DNA from: Micromonospora andamanensis | Lineage (GTDB): Bacteria; Actinomycetota; Actinomycetes; Mycobacteriales; Micromonosporaceae | Assembly: GCF_016863495.1 (NCBI RefSeq) | Contig: NZ_BOOZ01000003.1 | Coordinates: 248,001-312,000, forward strand | Reading direction: 5' to 3' | Length of the DNA: 64,000 bases | In this document: positions 32,451 to 41,991 of the stretch, in pieces | How the letters are laid out: every line of letters begins with the position of its first letter | How positions within the stretch are numbered: the first letter of the stretch is position 1 | Program-made: the position numbers and the translations under genes | Notes under the pieces: model-generated | The model's database searches: none | What the model saw: only the letters and a program-made list of their open reading frames with translations | What the model was told of the DNA's origin: nothing

Positions 32451-33779
32451 TCAGGACCGCCCGGCCAGCGACGGCTCGACCCGTTCCCCCTGATGACGCA
32501 GGGCGGCCACCCGTCGTTCCCGGGACGGCCCGGCGAGCAGGTGCGCACCGGCGGCCAGCAGACCCAGCGCGCCGACAAGCAGCCAGTGCCCTTCGCCCCA
32601 CATTTGCAGGCTGAAACCCCCGAGCGTCGGCGCGATGAACGACGCCGCCGGGAACGCCAGGTAGAACACCGACTGATAGCGGGCCCGCAGCGCCGGCGGT
32701 GCCAGGTCCGCGTTGATCTGTGCGTTGGGTGGCGCGGCCAGCATCGAGCCGACCGTCCAGACCACACAGGCGCTCAGGTAGAACGCGAGATCGTCGGCGA
32801 CGGCGAGCGCGCCGAAGCCGAGCGCGAGCAGCGCCGTCGACAGGGCCAGCACATGCGCTTTCCGGTGGCGGTCGATGAGCCGCGGTACGAACAACTGCCC
32901 GAGCACGATCAGGACGCCGCCGAGGGCCACCACGGCGCCGTACGCCGACGGCCCCAACCCGTCGGCGCGCATCGCCAGCGGCATGATCGTCGACGCCTGC
33001 ATGGTCAGTACGGCAAGCACGAAGGTCAGCCCGACGAAGACCAGGAAATGCCGATCGGTCAACGCGGTGTGCAGTCCCGGGCGACGCGATCGGCGGGTGT
33101 CGACAGCCGGAGCCGCCGGGATCCCGCGGCGGGCCAGGGTCTCCGGGACCTTCCAGGCGATGAGCGCGGCGGTGGCGAACGTGGCGACCGCGTCGACCAG
33201 GAAGAGAGCCACGTAGCTCGCCTCAGCCAGTAGCCCGGCCAGTACCGAGGCGACCGCCATGCCCAGGTTGAACGCCCAGAACTGCAGGTTGAAGGCGCGG
33301 GACCGGCGGTGCTCCGGTACCACGTCGACGATCGCCGCGACGAAGGCGGGACTCGGCATGGAGTGCGTCACCCCGACCAGCAGGGCGAGCGCCGCGATCA
33401 CGCCGAGGTGCTGGCTGAAGGCCAGCGCGACCATCAGGCCGGCGGTGACCAGATGCGCCGCCACCAGGGTCGAGCGTCGGCCCCACCGGTCGGCCAGGAC
33501 CCCGCCGAGCAGCACCCCGGCGGCACCGCCCGCGCCGTACCCGCCGACCACCACGCCGGCCAGCGACTCGCTGGCGCCTCGGGCCGCAGTCAGGTAGAGC
33601 GACAGGAAGAGCATCGCGAACGCGCCGGCCCGGTTGATCAGCAGGCCGGCCCAGAGGTACCAGAAGGTCGCGGGCAGGCCGCCTGCGGTGTCGGCCAGCC
33701 AGCGACGAAGTGCCCCGACCGGTGGCCGTTCGTGCTGCTGCTCGGTAGGCACCTCGACCCCGCCTATCTGTTCGGACAC
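32451..33779 (-). CDS. MFS transporter
   Basis: A 442-residue major facilitator with about twelve helices and the motif-A loop LADRWGRRSTLV between helices 2 and 3. Family is drug:H+ antiporter-like (DHA1), substrate unknown. It is clearly paralogous to the next MFS gene upstream: both begin with TxGGLPxTFWYLWxGxLINR and share the GQLFVPRLI segment. The two lie head to tail on the minus strand 45 bases apart and are probably co-transcribed, ending at the hairpin at 32412. Confidence 0.85.
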   Translation of the reverse strand: MSEQIGGVEVPTEQQHERPPVGALRRWLADTAGGLPATFWYLWAGLLINRAGAFAMLFLSLYLTAARGASESLAGVVVGGYGAGGAAGVLLGGVLADRWGRRSTLVAAHLVTAGLMVALAFSQHLGVIAALALLVGVTHSMPSPAFVAAIVDVVPEHRRSRAFNLQFWAFNLGMAVASVLAGLLAEASYVALFLVDAVATFATAALIAWKVPETLARRGIPAAPAVDTRRSRRPGLHTALTDRHFLVFVGLTFVLAVLTMQASTIMPLAMRADGLGPSAYGAVVALGGVLIVLGQLFVPRLIDRHRKAHVLALSTALLALGFGALAVADDLAFYLSACVVWTVGSMLAAPPNAQINADLAPPALRARYQSVFYLAFPAASFIAPTLGGFSLQMWGEGHWLLVGALGLLAAGAHLLAGPSRERRVAALRHQGERVEPSLAGRS

Positions 33780-33824
33780 CTAACAGATCTTGCCGGGTCG
33801 CCCCACGGGAGGGGCGTCGGGGGT

Positions 33825-35123
33825 TCACCCCTGGGAGGTGGCCACCGGCTCCGCCGCCTGCGGCGCGGCGGGTTGCGGCGCGGTCGACTGGACGGTGACC
33901 ACCGGCGCGGCACCTGCGGTACGCAGGGCGACGGCCCGCCGCTCCCGCGCCGGTCCGGACAGCAGGTGGCCCACCGCCATCACCAGGCCGATCACCGCGC
34001 ACCCGAACCAGAGGGTGGCGTTGCCGGCCTGCTCCCGCACCAGTCCACCGAGGATCGGCGCCGCCGCGCCGGCCAGCTGCCAGGAGAGCGAGAAGACACC
34101 CTGGTAGCGGCCGCGCAGCTCGGCGGGGGAGAGCTCGGCGATGAGGGTGGCGTTGGACGGCGAGTTGAGCATCTCGCCGAGGGTCCAGATCAGCACCGTC
34201 AGCCCGTAGAACCAGGCGACGTCGGCGAACGCGGTCAGCCCGAAGCCCGCGCCCATCACCACCGCGGCCAGGGCGAGCACATGCGACCGGCTGCGCCCCT
34301 TGATCAACCGAGGTACGAAGAGTTGGCCGGCCACGATCAGGACGCCGTTGAGCGCGATCACCGATCCGTACGTGGCGGGGCTCAGGCCGGAGTCGGCCAT
34401 CGCGATCGGCAGCATCGAGATGTGCTGAAGGAAGACAAGTGCCCCGAGCAGGTTCAGGGCGACGAAACCGAGGTACACCCGGTCGGTCAGGATGGTCCGC
34501 AGGGCTCCGGCCGGAGCGCCGCCGCGGGGCATGTCGACGGTGACCGTCCGGGTCTCCCGCACCTTCACGAAGATGATCAGCGCGGTGACCACTGTGGTGG
34601 CCGCGTTGACCACGAAGAGCAGCAGGTAGCCGGCCTGCGCGGCGAAGCCGGCGAGCACTGCGGCACAGGCGAAGCCGAGGTTGATCGCCCAGTAGTTGAG
34701 CGAGAAGGCGCGCAGCCGATCCCGCTCCGGCACCACGTCGATCATCATGGCGCCGAACGCCGGGCGGGCCGCCTCGGCGAAGAGACCGAGCAGCAACGCG
34801 CCCGCCGCGACGGTCCACAGGTCCCGGGCGAAGCCCAGGGCGAGCATCATGGTCGCGGCGCCGAGATGGGAGGCGAGCAGCGTCGGCCGACGGCCCCACC
34901 GGTCGGTGAGGGTGCCGCCGGCGGTGGTGCCGACCGCACCGCCGACACCCCACGCGCCGAGCACCAGGCCGGCCTGTGTGGCGGAGAAGCCGCGTTCCTG
35001 GGTCAGGTAGATGGCGAGGAAGACCAGGACGAACGAGCCGAGTCGGTTGATCAGCGTGCCGGTCCAGAGGTACCAGAAGGTCCTCGGTAGCCCGCCTGTG
35101 GTGTCCCGGAACCAACCCCGCAT
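33825..35123 (-). CDS. MFS transporter (paralogue)
   Basis: A 432-residue DHA1-like MFS exporter with motif A as LTDRWGRRPTLLA and twelve predicted helices; the C-terminus is a Pro/Ala tail. It is the upstream member of a tandem pair. ATG 35123 (MRGWFRDTTGGLPRTFWYLW) is used, with GTG 35132 as an alternative. The AT-rich stretch 35160-35195 holds a GATAAT -10-like box on the minus strand with TTAGGT 16 bases upstream, a probable promoter. Confidence 0.8.
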   Translation of the reverse strand: MRGWFRDTTGGLPRTFWYLWTGTLINRLGSFVLVFLAIYLTQERGFSATQAGLVLGAWGVGGAVGTTAGGTLTDRWGRRPTLLASHLGAATMMLALGFARDLWTVAAGALLLGLFAEAARPAFGAMMIDVVPERDRLRAFSLNYWAINLGFACAAVLAGFAAQAGYLLLFVVNAATTVVTALIIFVKVRETRTVTVDMPRGGAPAGALRTILTDRVYLGFVALNLLGALVFLQHISMLPIAMADSGLSPATYGSVIALNGVLIVAGQLFVPRLIKGRSRSHVLALAAVVMGAGFGLTAFADVAWFYGLTVLIWTLGEMLNSPSNATLIAELSPAELRGRYQGVFSLSWQLAGAAAPILGGLVREQAGNATLWFGCAVIGLVMAVGHLLSGPARERRAVALRTAGAAPVVTVQSTAPQPAAPQAAEPVATSQG

Positions 35124-35283
35124 CGCGCGCACGCCGGCGCCCCCGTTTCCGTAATGCCTGATTATCTTTTGGATCCTTACCAACCTAATGGCGTGCCGGA
35201 ATCAAGGTCACCCGTATTTCCACGTGGTGGTCGTCACCACCCTTCCCGCGCGGGCCGTTCGGGGTTGCGGCAGGATGATCGGC

Positions 35284-36051
35284 ATGACAGCTAGCGAGGG
35301 GCCCACCGTCGGGACGCTGGTCCTGCTTCGGCACGGCGAGAGCGACTGGAACGCCAAGAACCTCTTCACCGGTTGGGTCGACGTCGACCTGACCACGAAG
35401 GGGGAGAGCGAGGCGCGCCGCGGCGGCGAGCTGCTGCGCGAACACGGCCTGCTGCCGGACGTGGTGCACACAAGCGTGATGCGCCGCGCCATCCGGACCG
35501 CCGAGTTGGCGTTGAACGCCGCCGACCGCCACTGGATCGCGGTGCGCCGGTCGTGGCGGCTCAACGAGCGCCACTACGGCGCGCTACAGGGCAAGAACAA
35601 GAAGCAGACCCTTGAGGAGTACGGCGAGGAGCAGTTCATGCTTTGGCGCCGGTCGTACGACACCCCGCCGCCACCGATCGCTGACGACGACGAGTGGTCG
35701 CAGGTGGGTGATCCGCGTTACGCGCTGCTGCCGACCGAGCTGATGCCGCGTACGGAGTGCCTCAAGGACGTCGTCGAGCGGATGTTGCCGTACTGGTACG
35801 ACTCGATCGTGCCGGACATCCTGGCTGGCCGCACCGTGCTGGTGGCCGCGCACGGCAACTCGCTGCGGGCGCTGGTCAAGCACCTGGACCAGATCAGCGA
35901 CGAGGCCATCGCGAAGCTCAACATCCCGACCGGGATCCCACTGCGCTACGACCTGGACCCGCTGCTGCGGCCCCAGACGCTGGGCGGCACCTACCTCGAC
36001 CCGGAGGCCGCCAAGGCCGCCGCCGCCGCGGTGGCCAACCAGGGGCGCTGA
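35284..36051 (+). CDS. gpmA: 2,3-bisphosphoglycerate-dependent phosphoglycerate mutase
   Basis: A 255-residue glycolytic phosphoglycerate mutase. The phospho-histidine is in [36 protein letters not shown] and [13 protein letters not shown] carry the remaining active-site residues. Length and order match GpmA of actinobacteria, and it occupies the Rv0489 position next to senX3-regX3. ATG 35284 is favoured over ATG 35275 because a CAGGAT -10-like box ends seven bases upstream; AGGAT could instead be part of a leader. Confidence 0.9.
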   Translation: MTASEGPTVGTLVLLRHGESDWNAKNLFTGWVDVDLTTKGESEARRGGELLREHGLLPDVVHTSVMRRAIRTAELALNAADRHWIAVRRSWRLNERHYGALQGKNKKQTLEEYGEEQFMLWRRSYDTPPPPIADDDEWSQVGDPRYALLPTELMPRTECLKDVVERMLPYWYDSIVPDILAGRTVLVAAHGNSLRALVKHLDQISDEAIAKLNIPTGIPLRYDLDPLLRPQTLGGTYLDPEAAKAAAAAVANQGR

Positions 36052-36067
36052 CCGACCGCGACGCCGC

Positions 36068-36099
36068 ACGAGGGCCCCGGCGTCGGCCGGGGCCCTCGT
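36068..36099. terminator. Bidirectional terminator between gpmA and phoU
   Basis: ACGAGGGCCCCGG and CCGGGGCCCTCGT form a perfect 13-bp stem with a 6-nt loop, located between the convergent gpmA and phoU stop codons. Confidence 0.8.
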
Positions 36100-36104
36100 C
36101 GTGC

Positions 36105-36755
36105 TCAGGCAGGGGTGACGGGTTCGCCGGTGATCAGGTAGACCACGTGCTCGGCACTGTTGACCGCGTGGTCGGCGAAGCGCTCGTAGAAGCGGCCGAG
36201 CAGGGTGGCGTCGATCGCGGTCTCCACGCCGTACGGCCAGTCCGCGCCGAGCAGCACCCCGAACAGCCCCTTGTGCAACTCGTCCATGGCGTCGTCGTCG
36301 CCGTCCAGCTCGGCGGCGAGATCGGCGTCGGGGTGGGCCAGCACCGAGGCGATCTTCTCGGCCATCCGGTCGGCGATGGTCGCCATGTCGGTGAAGACCG
36401 GACGCAGCTCGGCCGGTACGGCCGGCGACGGGTGCCGGCGCAACGCCGTCTTGGCGACGTGGTCGGCCAGGTCACCCATCCGCTCCAGATCGGCCGCCAC
36501 GTGCAACGCCGTGATCATGGCGCGCAGGTCGGAGGCGACAGGGGCCTGACGGGCCAGCAGGTCGCAGACCCGCTCCTCGACCTGACGGTAGAGCCCGTCG
36601 ATCTCCGCGTCCCGCTCGATCACCGACTCCGCCGCCCGGTGATCGGCGGTCAGCAGGGCCCGGGTCGCCTGCCGCAACGCCGCCCGAACTCCCTCGGCCA
36701 TCTCGACAAGCAGTTGGCTGACGGCCTGAAGTTCAGCTCGGAACTCGTCGCGCAT
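36105..36755 (-). CDS. phoU: Phosphate-signalling protein PhoU
   Basis: A 216-residue PhoU with two three-helix repeats; each repeat contains the metal-cluster acidic pattern, the first ending DLERMGDLADHVAK and the second RFYERFADHAVNSAEHV. PhoU restrains the phosphate-sensing kinase and the Pst transporter. ATG 36755 is favoured: AGGA lies seven bases upstream, and the GTG at 36761 would place it too close. Divergent from senX3 with PHO-box-like repeats between, so probably induced under phosphate limitation. Confidence 0.9.
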   Translation of the reverse strand: MRDEFRAELQAVSQLLVEMAEGVRAALRQATRALLTADHRAAESVIERDAEIDGLYRQVEERVCDLLARQAPVASDLRAMITALHVAADLERMGDLADHVAKTALRRHPSPAVPAELRPVFTDMATIADRMAEKIASVLAHPDADLAAELDGDDDAMDELHKGLFGVLLGADWPYGVETAIDATLLGRFYERFADHAVNSAEHVVYLITGEPVTPA

Positions 36756-36844
36756 TCTCACGTCCTGTCCGTCGGTGCCGGCGATCTCGCCGGCAGGGCT
36801 TTGCGCAGGTACGCCGCCAAACTAGGGCTCCCGGGCGGACCGGA

Positions 36845-36883
36845 GGTGAACGCTGATGAACTACGCCGGACGCGCGGGTGAAC
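36845..36883 (-). promoter_or_regulatory. PHO-box-like repeats upstream of phoU
   Basis: On the minus strand GTTCACC (36877-36883), GTTCATC (36855-36861) and GTTCACC (36845-36851) are spaced 22 and 10 bases, close to the 11-bp periodic GTTCACC units bound by PhoP/RegX3-type regulators. They lie about 90-130 bases upstream of the phoU start and 70-110 bases from senX3. Confidence 0.6.
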
Positions 36884-36955
36884 TTTCCCGGAAGCGAGAG
36901 TGCTTCGTCCTGTTCTGGGCGATAGCCGGGTTAACAATGACCCTACGATCGCCGA

Positions 36956-38185
36956 GTGACGTGGGCGGTGACGGTGGGTGTGGCTGCGGCCCTGGTGGTC
37001 GGGGTGGCCGCCGGCCTGTGGTTGTCCCGGTTCGGTAAGGGGAGGCTCGCGATCGTCGACGAAGTGCAGGTCGGGCTCGGCCGCCGCGCGATCGACTCGC
37101 TGCGCGCGGGGGTCGTGGTGCTCGACGCAGAAGATGTGCCGGTACTTGTCAATCCGGCGGCGCGGGCGATGGGGCTGTTGCGGACCGGTGGTCGGCCCGG
37201 TTCGATCATGGCGCATCCGTTGATCCGTACCCTGGCGGGTCAGGTGCGGCGTACCGGCGTGCGGCGCGAGATCGAGCTGGACCTGCCCCGAGGCCGCGAC
37301 AACGCCGGAGAGAACCCGCTCGGTGTGCACCTACGGGCGATGGGCCTGGGCAACGGCTACATCGCTGTGGAAGCGGCCGACGTGACCGAGTCGCACCGGC
37401 TGGCCCGGGTCCGGCGTGACTTCGTGGCGAACGTCAGCCATGAGCTGAAGACCCCGATAGGCGCGTTGCAGTTGCTCGCCGAGGCACTGGTGGACGCCAC
37501 CGAGCCGGCCGACGAGGGGCGCCCGGATCTCTCCGAGGACCTGGTCGCCGCCCGGCGGTTCGCCGAGCGCATCCAGCACGAGTCGACCCGGTTGGGGCGG
37601 CTGGTGCAGGAGTTGCTGGAGCTGACCCGGCTCCAGGGCGCTGAACCGCAGCCGGCACCCGAACCGGTCGCGGTGGACTGGGTGATCTCCGAGGTGATCG
37701 ATCGCACGCGGACCGCCGCCGCCGCCCGTCGGATCGAGGTGGCGGTCGAGGCCGAGCGGGGACTGACCGTGTACGGCAGCGACAACCAGATCGCGACCGC
37801 GGTGGCGAATCTGGTGGAGAACGCACTCAACTACTCCGGCGAGGACACGACGGTACGCATCGCCGCCCGGGCCACCGAGGAGCAGGTGGAGATCGCTGTC
37901 ACCGACCAGGGCATCGGCATCGCGCCCACCGACGTCGACCGCATCTTCGAACGGTTCTACCGGGCCGACCAGGCGCGCTCCCGCGCGACCGGCGGCACCG
38001 GCCTGGGGCTGGCGATCGTCAAGCACATCGCGAGCAACCATGGCGGCCGGGTGGATGTTGCGAGCACTCTTGGTGGTGGGTCGACGTTCACCCTCCGGCT
38101 GCCCGCCCGCCCGCCGGACGACCTGCTGGCGACACTGCCGCCTGCTGGGATCGAGGCCGGCGCGGCTGAGCTCCGGCAGGTCTGA
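36956..38185 (+). CDS. senX3: Sensor histidine kinase SenX3
   Basis: A 409-residue kinase with one N-terminal membrane helix (about 4-22), a PAS-like region (about 38-145), HisKA with His162 in FVANVSHELKTPIGAL, and HATPase_c (NLVENALNYS, GIGIAPTDVDRIFERFYR, GTGLGLAIVKHI). It senses phosphate limitation through PhoU/Pst and phosphorylates RegX3. GTG 36956 follows a TACGAT -10 box (36944-36949) by six bases, so the transcript is probably leaderless. regX3 follows after a short gap. Confidence 0.9.
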   Translation: MTWAVTVGVAAALVVGVAAGLWLSRFGKGRLAIVDEVQVGLGRRAIDSLRAGVVVLDAEDVPVLVNPAARAMGLLRTGGRPGSIMAHPLIRTLAGQVRRTGVRREIELDLPRGRDNAGENPLGVHLRAMGLGNGYIAVEAADVTESHRLARVRRDFVANVSHELKTPIGALQLLAEALVDATEPADEGRPDLSEDLVAARRFAERIQHESTRLGRLVQELLELTRLQGAEPQPAPEPVAVDWVISEVIDRTRTAAAARRIEVAVEAERGLTVYGSDNQIATAVANLVENALNYSGEDTTVRIAARATEEQVEIAVTDQGIGIAPTDVDRIFERFYRADQARSRATGGTGLGLAIVKHIASNHGGRVDVASTLGGGSTFTLRLPARPPDDLLATLPPAGIEAGAAELRQV

Positions 38186-38243
38186 CCGCACGTGGATCAG
38201 GCCGGGCTCCGACCCGGTCCGACCGATGGAAAGGAAACGCCCG

Positions 38244-38927
38244 TTGAGTCGAGTTCTGGTGGTCGAGGACGAGGAGTCGTTCTCAGACGCCCTGTCGTAC
38301 ATGCTCCGTAAGGAGGGGTTCGAGGTTTCCGTGGCCGCCACGGGGACGTCGGCTCTCACCGAGTTCGACCGGACCGGCGCCGACATCGTCCTGCTCGACC
38401 TGATGCTGCCGGAGATGTCCGGTACCGAGGTCTGCCGGCAGCTGCGCCAGCGCTCGCCCGTGCCGATCATCATGGTCACCGCACGGGACAGTGAGATCGA
38501 CAAGGTGGTCGGCCTGGAGATCGGCGCCGACGACTACGTGACCAAGCCGTACTCTCCCCGCGAACTGGTCGCCCGGATTCGCGCGGTGCTGCGCCGGCAG
38601 AGCCCGGAGGCACCCGAGTCGGGCGTGCCGACCCTTGCCGCCGGGCCGGTCCGGATGGACATCGAGCGGCATGTGGTGACAGTTGACGGGGGCACCGTGC
38701 AGTTGCCGCTCAAGGAGTTCGAGCTGCTTGAGCTGCTGCTGCGCAACGCGGGTCGGGTGCTCACCCGGGGCCAGTTGATCGACCGGGTCTGGGGCGCCGA
38801 CTACGTGGGCGACACGAAGACGCTTGACGTGCACGTCAAGCGGCTGCGTTCCAAGATCGAGCCGGAGCCCTCCACTCCGCGCCACATCGTCACGGTGCGC
38901 GGTCTCGGCTACAAGTTCGAGCCCTGA
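38244..38927 (+). CDS. regX3: Response regulator RegX3
   Basis: A 227-residue OmpR/PhoB-type regulator: receiver with phospho-acceptor Asp52 (IVLLDLMLPEMSG) and a winged-helix DNA-binding domain ending VTVRGLGYKFEP. The TTG at 38244 is selected because GGAAACGCCCG places an SD-like GGA eight bases upstream, the resulting protein starts directly at the receiver (SRVLVVEDEE), and 227 residues equals the mycobacterial protein as I recall. An ATG at 38226 would add six residues. It likely binds the PHO-box-like sites upstream of phoU. Confidence 0.9.
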   Translation: MSRVLVVEDEESFSDALSYMLRKEGFEVSVAATGTSALTEFDRTGADIVLLDLMLPEMSGTEVCRQLRQRSPVPIIMVTARDSEIDKVVGLEIGADDYVTKPYSPRELVARIRAVLRRQSPEAPESGVPTLAAGPVRMDIERHVVTVDGGTVQLPLKEFELLELLLRNAGRVLTRGQLIDRVWGADYVGDTKTLDVHVKRLRSKIEPEPSTPRHIVTVRGLGYKFEP

Positions 38928-39038
38928 GCCGACCCGGACCACACCGTCGCCTGACCGGTCGCCGGTCACGTTCTGTTGCTGCTCGACGTGGTTGCGTTGG
39001 GTAACGCCGCACTCGGCCGGCAATTGTTCTACTCGGCT

Positions 39039-39162
39039 CCTTTGCTCTGCTTACACATACGCACAACTCGCCCACCAGGAGATACGCAGCCGCTCTCGCG
39101 CCTGAAGGCCGTTTCGCCGACCACAGAGAGCTACCTGTGCGTATAGGTAAGCAGAGCAAAGG
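39039..39162. repeat. 124-bp element with 27-bp imperfect terminal inverted repeats
   Basis: CCTTTGCTCTGCTTACACAT... at 39039-39065 and its complement at 39136-39162 match at 25 of 27 positions. The 70-bp interior codes for nothing recognisable. It lies in the 325-bp gap between the convergent regX3 and Cys-rich protein genes. The remainder of that gap shows nothing else. It could fold into one long hairpin; MITE-like element or terminator. Confidence 0.75.
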
Positions 39163-39252
39163 CACGCGAGGGGTGAGTTGGTCGGGCGGCGGATGGTCAC
39201 CCGGTGTCAGGGCTTGCGCGGCGCTGCCGGGTTGACCGGGGAGGGCTGGGCG

Positions 39253-40062
39253 TCAGACGCCGTCGGCGGGGTGGGGGGCGACGAGGCCCTGCCGGGTCCG
39301 CGCCGCGCACAGCTCGGCCAGTTTGGCGTACGCGGCCTCGCCGATCAGCGCGGTCAGCTCCGGGGCGTACGACAGGTACATCGGGTCCGCCCCGACGTGC
39401 GCGTCGGTCGAGGAGGTGCACCACCAGTCGAGGTCGTGTCCACCGGCACCCCAGCCGCGTCTGTCGAACTCGGCGAGCGTGGACACCAGCACCTTCGTGT
39501 TGTCCGGCCGCTTCACCCACTCCTGGTCTCGGCGGACCGGCAGTTGCCAGCACACGTCCGGCTTGTACTCAAGCGGATGCGCCCCGTCGCGCAACGCCTG
39601 GGCGTGCAGCGCGCAGCCGCCGCCGCCCGGGAAGTCCGCGTCGTTGAGAAAGACACAGGGGCCGTCAGCGCCCTGGGTGGCGGTGCGCCGGGCCGGTGTC
39701 TTGCCGTCGACTGTGTCGTTCTCGGTCCAGTTCTTGAACCCGCGCCGGTAGTGCTGCCAGGTCTGCGGCGTCAGCCGCTTCACCGCGGCACGGACCCGCG
39801 ACTCGTCGTCCGAGTCGGTGAAGAACGCGCCGTGCGAGCAGCAGCCGTCGGCCGACCGGCCGGCGATGATGCCGTGGCAGCCCCGGCCGAAGATGCAGGT
39901 CCAGCGGGACAGCAACCAGGTGAGGTCGGCCCGGATCTGGTGCCGTTCGTCCGCCGGGTCGACAAACTCGATCCACTCCCGGGGGAAGTCCAGCGGCACC
40001 TCCCGGCTGCGCGGGTCGGCCGGGTCGTCCACCAGCACACGGAGTTCGATAGACCCTGTCAC
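39253..40062 (-). CDS. Conserved Cys/His-rich protein (Rv0495c-like)
   Basis: A 269-residue soluble protein conserved in actinobacteria at this position (Rv0495c beside Rv0496). It has a cluster of metal-ligand-type residues: [20 protein letters not shown], and later [12 protein letters not shown] and KPDVCWQLP, suggesting a bound metal or Fe-S centre as in DUF3109/YkgJ-like proteins. No enzymatic function is established. GTG 40062 is chosen because a minus-strand TACGCT -10 box (40069-40074) lies six bases upstream; it diverges from the ppx gene across 72 bp. Confidence 0.6.
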   Translation of the reverse strand: MTGSIELRVLVDDPADPRSREVPLDFPREWIEFVDPADERHQIRADLTWLLSRWTCIFGRGCHGIIAGRSADGCCSHGAFFTDSDDESRVRAAVKRLTPQTWQHYRRGFKNWTENDTVDGKTPARRTATQGADGPCVFLNDADFPGGGGCALHAQALRDGAHPLEYKPDVCWQLPVRRDQEWVKRPDNTKVLVSTLAEFDRRGWGAGGHDLDWWCTSSTDAHVGADPMYLSYAPELTALIGEAAYAKLAELCAARTRQGLVAPHPADGV

Positions 40063-40134
40063 CCGGCCAGCGTACGCGTGGTGCGACGGGCAGGTCGCCG
40101 AGTGGCGAGAACCGGGTGGGCCTAGGGTTCTCCC

Positions 40135-41079
40135 ATGCGACTGGGTGTCCTCGACGTCGGTTCGAACACTGTGCACCTACTGGTGGTCGACGCCCACCGT
40201 GGCGCACACCCGTGGCCGGCCCACTCGGAGAAGGCGGTGCTGCGCCTCGCCGAGCAGATCGGCCCGGACGGTGCGCTCCGCGAGGTCGGCGCGGACGCCC
40301 TGGTCACGGCGGTGGACGCGGCGCGTGTGGCGGCCACCGAACTGGAGGTGGACGAGCTGATTGCGTTCGCCACCTCCGCGGTGCGCGACGCCACGAACGC
40401 GGCCGACGTGCTCGCCCGGGTGCGGGACTCCACAGGCGTACGGCTGGAGGTGCTCTCCGGCGCCGACGAGGCGCGGATGACGTTCCTGGCCGTCCGACGG
40501 TGGTTCGGATGGTCCGCCGGGCGGCTGTTGGTGCTGGACATCGGGGGCGGCTCGCTGGAGATCGCGGCGGGTATCGACGAGGATCCGGACATCGCGGTGT
40601 CGCTGCCGCTGGGAGCCGGCCGGCTGACCCGGGACCGGCTCGGCGTCGATCCGGAGAGCACCGCACCGCCCACCCCGGAGACGGTGGAGGAGCTGCGGCA
40701 GTACGTCGACGCCCACCTTGATCCGGTGGTGGAGCGGATGACCGAGGTGGGTTGGGAACGGCCGGTGGCGACCTCGAAGACCTTCCGTACGCTGGCCCGG
40801 CTCGCCGGCGCGGCACCCAGCGGGGCCGGGCTCTGGGCCCGACGCCGACTCACCCGTTCCGGGCTGCGGCAGGTGCTCGGCTTCATCCGGCACATCCCGC
40901 CCGCACAGCTTGTCGAGTTGGAGGGGGTAAGTGCGGGACGCGCCCATCAACTGCTGGCCGGTGCCGTGGTCGCCGAGTCGGTGATGCGTCGACTCGGGGT
41001 CGACTCCCTCGATGTCTGTCCGTGGGCCCTGCGGGAGGGCGTGATCCTCAGCCGGCTGGATCGACTGGCACCTGTGTGA
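40135..41079 (+). CDS. Ppx/GppA-type exopolyphosphatase-like protein
   Basis: A 314-residue ASKHA-fold phosphatase: [16 protein letters not shown] is the phosphate-1 loop, [14 protein letters not shown] the phosphate-2 loop, and an intervening [12 protein letters not shown] segment is typical. It corresponds to Rv0496, one of two short Ppx proteins in mycobacteria, reported to hydrolyse short-chain polyphosphate and influence (p)ppGpp-linked physiology. ATG is six bases after TAGGGT (40123-40128), thus leaderless. Confidence 0.85.
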   Translation: MRLGVLDVGSNTVHLLVVDAHRGAHPWPAHSEKAVLRLAEQIGPDGALREVGADALVTAVDAARVAATELEVDELIAFATSAVRDATNAADVLARVRDSTGVRLEVLSGADEARMTFLAVRRWFGWSAGRLLVLDIGGGSLEIAAGIDEDPDIAVSLPLGAGRLTRDRLGVDPESTAPPTPETVEELRQYVDAHLDPVVERMTEVGWERPVATSKTFRTLARLAGAAPSGAGLWARRRLTRSGLRQVLGFIRHIPPAQLVELEGVSAGRAHQLLAGAVVAESVMRRLGVDSLDVCPWALREGVILSRLDRLAPV

Positions 41080-41154
41080 TCCCCGTCGTCCTCGCTGTCC
41101 GGTTTACCTGCTCTCGTCATGGTGTCGCGACGCACGGCGGCTACCCTCGGTGGT

Positions 41155-41961
41155 GTGACTTCCCGCGTGCCGGTGCTCCTGTCCAGTTCCTCGGTCTTCC
41201 CTGAGCGGACCGCGGCGGCGTTTCAGCTGGCCGCGACGCACGGCTACGACGGCCTTGAGGTGATGGTGTGGACCGATGCGGTCAGCCAGGACGGGGGCGC
41301 GCTGCGGGGCCTGTCCGACCATTACGGAGTGCCGGTACTCTCCGTGCACGCTCCCTGTCTGCTGGTGACGCAGCGGGTGTGGAGCCCTGATCCGTGGGAG
41401 CGGCTGCGCCGGGCGGCGGCGCTGGCCGAGACCCTGGAAGCGCCGACGGTCGTGGTGCACCCGCCGTTCACCTGGCAGCGGGAGTACGCGCGAGGCTTCG
41501 CCGAAGGGCTCGACCGGGTGGCCGGTGAGTTCGGGGGCCTGCGGTTCGCGGTGGAGAACATGTATCCGGTGCGGATGGCCGGCCGTCAGTTCGTTCCGTA
41601 CGTCCCCGGCTGGGATCCCACCGAGGCCGGTTACGCCTCGTACACGCTCGACCTGTCGCACTGCGCGGCCTCGCACACCGACGCCCTGGCGATGGCCGAC
41701 CGGATGGGCGAGGGCCTGGCGCACGTGCATCTCGGCGACGGCACCGGTGAGGGACGCGACGAGCACCTGGTGCCCGGCCGCGGCAACCAGCCCTGCGCCG
41801 AGTTGCTGCGCTCGCTGGCCGGGCGGGGTTTCACCGGCTCGGTAGCGGTCGAGGTGACCACCCGGGGCGCGACGAGCCGACAGGTTCGCGAGGCGGATCT
41901 ACGCGAGGCGCTGGCCTTCGCCCGTCAGCACCTGAACACGCCGTCCCCGGTCGACGCCTGA
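41155..41961 (+). CDS. TIM-barrel sugar-phosphate isomerase/epimerase-like protein
   Basis: A 268-residue AP-endonuclease-2/xylose-isomerase-like barrel protein: [47 protein letters not shown] and AHVHLGDG hold the usual His/Glu/Asp metal ligands at strand ends. It corresponds to Rv0498, whose substrate is unknown. GTG 41155 is selected since TACCCT (41142-41147) ends seven bases upstream; an ATG at 41119 lies before that promoter. Confidence 0.8.
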   Translation: MTSRVPVLLSSSSVFPERTAAAFQLAATHGYDGLEVMVWTDAVSQDGGALRGLSDHYGVPVLSVHAPCLLVTQRVWSPDPWERLRRAAALAETLEAPTVVVHPPFTWQREYARGFAEGLDRVAGEFGGLRFAVENMYPVRMAGRQFVPYVPGWDPTEAGYASYTLDLSHCAASHTDALAMADRMGEGLAHVHLGDGTGEGRDEHLVPGRGNQPCAELLRSLAGRGFTGSVAVEVTTRGATSRQVREADLREALAFARQHLNTPSPVDA

Positions 41962-41991
41962 CCGTCGCCGCTCCACCCCGATCGGAGCGGG

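Noticed and set aside
35160..35195. TTAGGTTGGTAAGG upstream of the MFS gene as an iron-box (IdeR/DmdR) site
   Set aside because: Only the first seven bases match the 19-bp palindromic consensus; the second half is absent, so it is better read as part of a promoter.
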